Assembly: GCA_020860805.1 (NCBI GenBank)
Contig: JAJBTP010000242.1
Location: 1-8,350 of the forward strand
Source: Tannerellaceae bacterium
GTDB lineage: Bacteria > Bacteroidota > Bacteroidia > Bacteroidales > Tannerellaceae
Direction: 5' to 3'
DNA: 8,350 nt
Shown here: positions 6,347 to 8,350 of the stretch, piece after piece
Position numbering within the stretch: the first letter of the stretch is position 1
Layout of the letters: each line of letters opens with the position of its first letter
The notes under the pieces: generated by a model
Told to the model about the DNA's origin: nothing
Databases searched by the model: none
Seen by the model: the letters and a program-made list of their open reading frames with translations, nothing else
Made by a program: the position numbers and the translations under genes

Positions 6347-7654
6347 TTAAGCTTTACGTGTTATATGAGCTCCTAATTGATTCAACCGTAAATCGATAGA
6401 CTCATATCCCCGGTCTATCTGGTCAATATTATTAATGCGGCTGATTCCTTTTGCACTGAGGGCGGCTATTAAAAGAGCAATTCCGGCACGAATATCCGGT
6501 GAAGCCATATTGGCAGCTCGCAAAGGTAGCCGGTTACCTAAGCCGATTACTGTTGCCCGGTGTGGATCACAAAGAATTATCTGTGCGCCCATGTCAATCA
6601 GTTTATCCACAAAGAACAGACGGCTTTCGAACATTTTCTGGTGAATAAGTACACTTCCTTTTGCCTGAGTAGCAATAACCAGAAAAACACTTAACAAGTC
6701 TGGGGTTAAGCCTGGCCAGGGAGCGTCTGATATAGTCATAATAGAACCATCAATGAATGTTTCTATTTCATAGGAATCATGAGAGGGTATATGAATATCA
6801 TCACCTACTTTGTTGAGGGTAATACCTAAGCGGCGAAAGGCATCGGGGATAATTCCCAGTTCGTCGTATCCGGTGTTTTTAATCGTAATATCCGAACCGG
6901 TCATGGCTGCCATTCCGATAAAACTACCTACTTCAATCATATCCGGCAAAATGGTGTGCATAGTGCCACATAAAGAAGTAACTCCTTCAATAGTAAGAAG
7001 ATTGGAACCTATTCCGGATATACGTGCTCCCATACTTTTTAGCATGCGGGATAATTGTTGTACATACGGTTCGCAGGCGGCATTATAAATGGTGGTTACT
7101 CCTTTTGCTAAAACAGCAGCCATCAGGATGTTGGCCGTACCGGTTACCGATGCTTCATCCAGTAACATATACGTTCCTTTTAGTTCTTTAGCTTCAATAG
7201 CATAGAGATGGCGGGTCGCATCATAATTAAATTCTGCTCCTAATTTCTGTAAACCTACAAAGTGTGTATCCAATCTGCGGCGGCCTATTTTATCGCCTCC
7301 GGGTTTGGGAAAGAATACTTTACCGAAGCGTGCAACCAGGGGACCGACAATCATAACCGAACCGCGCAGGGAAGCGCTTTTTTTCCGGAAATCTTTGGTA
7401 TATATATAGTCTATATTCACTTCATCTGCCTGAAATGTATAGGAACGGTGTGCAATCTGCTCCACTTTTACCTTCATATCAATCAGCAGCTGAATCAGGT
7501 TTTTTACATCCAGAATATCCGGAATGTTATGTATGGTAACTTTTTGATCCGTAAGCAGAACGGCACAAATAACCTGCAGAGCTTCGTTTTTGGCTCCCTG
7601 AGGTGTAATTTCTCCGGATAATTTGTGGCCTCCTTCTATAATGAATGCACCCAT
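6347..7654 (-). CDS. murA: UDP-N-acetylglucosamine 1-carboxyvinyltransferase (MurA), Asp-type active site
   Basis: MurA transfers enolpyruvate from PEP to UDP-GlcNAc, the first committed step of peptidoglycan synthesis, in the cytoplasm. The 435-residue protein begins M-G-A-F-I-I-E-G-G-H-K-L-S-G, supporting the ATG at 7654. It retains the substrate-binding Lys22-Asn23 pair (A-K-N-E-A), the G-P-L-V-A-R-F-G segment (104-111) and the catalytic-base region P-G-L-T-P-D (Asp319, equivalent to E. coli Asp305). The mobile active-site loop reads P-K-P-G-G-D-K-I-G-R-R-R: the usual Cys (Cys115 in E. coli) is Asp121, encoded by GAT at 7292-7294. Cys-to-Asp enzymes are known to be active but not inactivated by fosfomycin, so intrinsic fosfomycin resistance of the target is expected. 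It starts six bases after the DUF4290 stop and is clearly in the same operon. Confidence 0.97.
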   Translation of the reverse strand: MGAFIIEGGHKLSGEITPQGAKNEALQVICAVLLTDQKVTIHNIPDILDVKNLIQLLIDMKVKVEQIAHRSYTFQADEVNIDYIYTKDFRKKSASLRGSVMIVGPLVARFGKVFFPKPGGDKIGRRRLDTHFVGLQKLGAEFNYDATRHLYAIEAKELKGTYMLLDEASVTGTANILMAAVLAKGVTTIYNAACEPYVQQLSRMLKSMGARISGIGSNLLTIEGVTSLCGTMHTILPDMIEVGSFIGMAAMTGSDITIKNTGYDELGIIPDAFRRLGITLNKVGDDIHIPSHDSYEIETFIDGSIMTISDAPWPGLTPDLLSVFLVIATQAKGSVLIHQKMFESRLFFVDKLIDMGAQIILCDPHRATVIGLGNRLPLRAANMASPDIRAGIALLIAALSAKGISRINNIDQIDRGYESIDLRLNQLGAHITRKA

Positions 7655-7660
7655 GCTGTT

Positions 7661-8287
7661 TTATCTGCCTTTATTACGATAGTAATTCTTCTTATTATTG
7701 TTATTATTGCTATTGTTGTTTGTATTATTTCTGGCGAGAATATCCCGGCTTTCAGTTAATTTATATTCTTCTTCGTTTAAAACAATAGCTCCTCGTGAAA
7801 GCTCGTCCAGGTCTTTGAATATTTTCCGGTCATCCACGGATTCTTTGTTCCAGGTAAGGAATGATTTCTTCATCTGATTGGCTACTAATTTAATCAGTTG
7901 ATTTTTTTCCTCCCCTTCTTCCAGCTCTGTCGCTTTCTTTAATATTAATTCCAGCGTTTTCCCGTAATGACGGTATTGAATACGGTTTGTGCTATAGGGT
8001 AAACGGGGCGGACGTGCGTAGAGATTTTCCTTTTTAATAATTTCGTATGGGTAATCAATATCCAGTTTGAAATCAGCCATAATAGCAAGGTGATCCCACA
8101 GGATATGTTTGAAGTCATTTACATCACGTAAATGAGGAAACAAATTACCCATAATATTGATAATGGTATTGGCACATCTTTTACGCTCTTCTCTGTCTTG
8201 TATAGTGATACAATAATCCGCCATATTCTGGATATTGCGTCCGTATTCCGGTAAACCCATTTTTTTAAGTTCTGTGTTATATTTCAT
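7661..8287 (-). CDS. DUF4290 family protein, function unknown
   Basis: The 208-residue protein starts M-K-Y-N-T-E-L-K-K-M-G-L-P-E-Y-G-R-N-I-Q, which matches the DUF4290 family as I remember it from Bacteroidota. It continues with an R-E-E-R-K-R-C-A motif and an M-G-N-L-F-P-H-L-R-D motif. It looks like a soluble, mostly helical cytoplasmic protein: no signal peptide or membrane segment is visible. The last 24 residues (185-208) are a low-complexity basic tail with 12 Asn plus Lys, Arg and Tyr, unlike the rest. A TTG at 8306-8308 would add seven residues, but I chose ATG 8285-8287: it matches the family start, and the TTG forms the end of the predicted promoter -7 box. It is the first gene of the operon, six bases before murA. 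Its role is unknown; the constant linkage suggests a job connected with envelope growth or its coordination. Confidence 0.9.
   Translation of the reverse strand: MKYNTELKKMGLPEYGRNIQNMADYCITIQDREERKRCANTIINIMGNLFPHLRDVNDFKHILWDHLAIMADFKLDIDYPYEIIKKENLYARPPRLPYSTNRIQYRHYGKTLELILKKATELEEGEEKNQLIKLVANQMKKSFLTWNKESVDDRKIFKDLDELSRGAIVLNEEEYKLTESRDILARNNTNNNSNNNNNKKNYYRNKGR
7694..7729 (-). repeat. Asn-codon microsatellite in the DUF4290 tail
   Basis: Twelve consecutive codons (residues 187-198 of the DUF4290 protein) are ten AAT/AAC Asn codons plus one Thr and one Ser codon, making an imperfect trinucleotide repeat. Such a tract can change length in steps of whole codons by replication slippage without breaking the reading frame. 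The encoded tail is probably disordered. Confidence 0.7.
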
Positions 8288-8305
8288 TACAAAATTTTTA
8301 TCGCA

Positions 8306-8340
8306 CAAATATAAGTAAAAATTCCCGAATATCTTTCAAA
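8306..8340 (-). promoter_or_regulatory. Predicted Bacteroidota-type promoter of the DUF4290-murA-rimM-M23-dxr-rseP operon
   Basis: On the minus strand TATATTTG (8313 to 8306) is an exact match to the Bacteroidota -7 element TAnnTTTG. A TTTG (8340 to 8337) lies upstream as a candidate -33 element, but 23 bases separate the two, slightly more than the usual 19-21, so the -33 call is weaker than the -7 call. Transcription would begin around 8297-8300, giving a leader of roughly 10-14 bases before the ATG at 8287. No operator-like inverted repeat is seen. Confidence 0.6.
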
Positions 8341-8350
8341 AGACATAGGG

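Noticed and set aside
7262..7621. Open plus-strand frame opposite murA
   Set aside because: It lies wholly inside murA on the other strand and has no domain or start context; treated as a shadow.
8288..8308. N-terminal extension of DUF4290 from TTG at 8308
   Set aside because: The TTG is part of the predicted -7 promoter box and the family start M-K-Y-N-T-E-L coincides with ATG 8287.

Overview
The window looks like chromosomal DNA from a Bacteroidota bacterium, most likely order Bacteroidales. The reasons are a conserved gene cluster (DUF4290, murA, rimM, an M23 peptidase, dxr, rseP), the presence of DUF4290 itself (a family I know only from Bacteroidota), a perfect Bacteroidota-type TAnnTTTG promoter box in front of that cluster, and start codons without good Shine-Dalgarno sequences. 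I cannot name the genus from sequence alone.

Left part, plus strand (1-2362). A few codons that may end an upstream gene are followed by an intact membrane protein of the YdjM/COG1988 putative metal-dependent hydrolase family (60-845). A 415-base stretch without an intact gene follows. It holds what looks like the last ~30 codons of a lost DUF418 membrane-protein gene, a perfect 11-bp inverted repeat, and the AT-rich leader of the next gene. That gene encodes alanine dehydrogenase (1261-2362). It is split by one surplus G in a six-G run at 1752-1757; apart from this it is full length with all recognisable catalytic residues.

Middle (2366-2418). A perfect 20-bp inverted repeat sits between the convergent ald and rseP genes and probably terminates transcription from one or both sides.

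Right part, minus strand (8340 down to 2427). Six tightly packed genes (gaps of 4-22 bases) form one apparent operon reading DUF4290, murA, rimM, M23 peptidase, dxr, rseP. It joins the first committed step of peptidoglycan synthesis (MurA), 30S ribosome maturation (RimM), a membrane-anchored cell-wall endopeptidase-like protein, the first committed step of MEP isoprenoid synthesis (Dxr, which feeds undecaprenyl phosphate, the cell-wall lipid carrier) and an intramembrane site-2 protease (RseP). The common theme is the cell envelope, with RimM as a translation gene embedded in it. MurA carries Asp instead of Cys at the fosfomycin-binding position.

I do not see a mobile element, CRISPR array, RNA gene or clearly novel system. 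The points most worth a second look are the ald frameshift, the DUF418 remnant, the MurA Cys-to-Asp change and the constant linkage of uncharacterised DUF4290 to murA.
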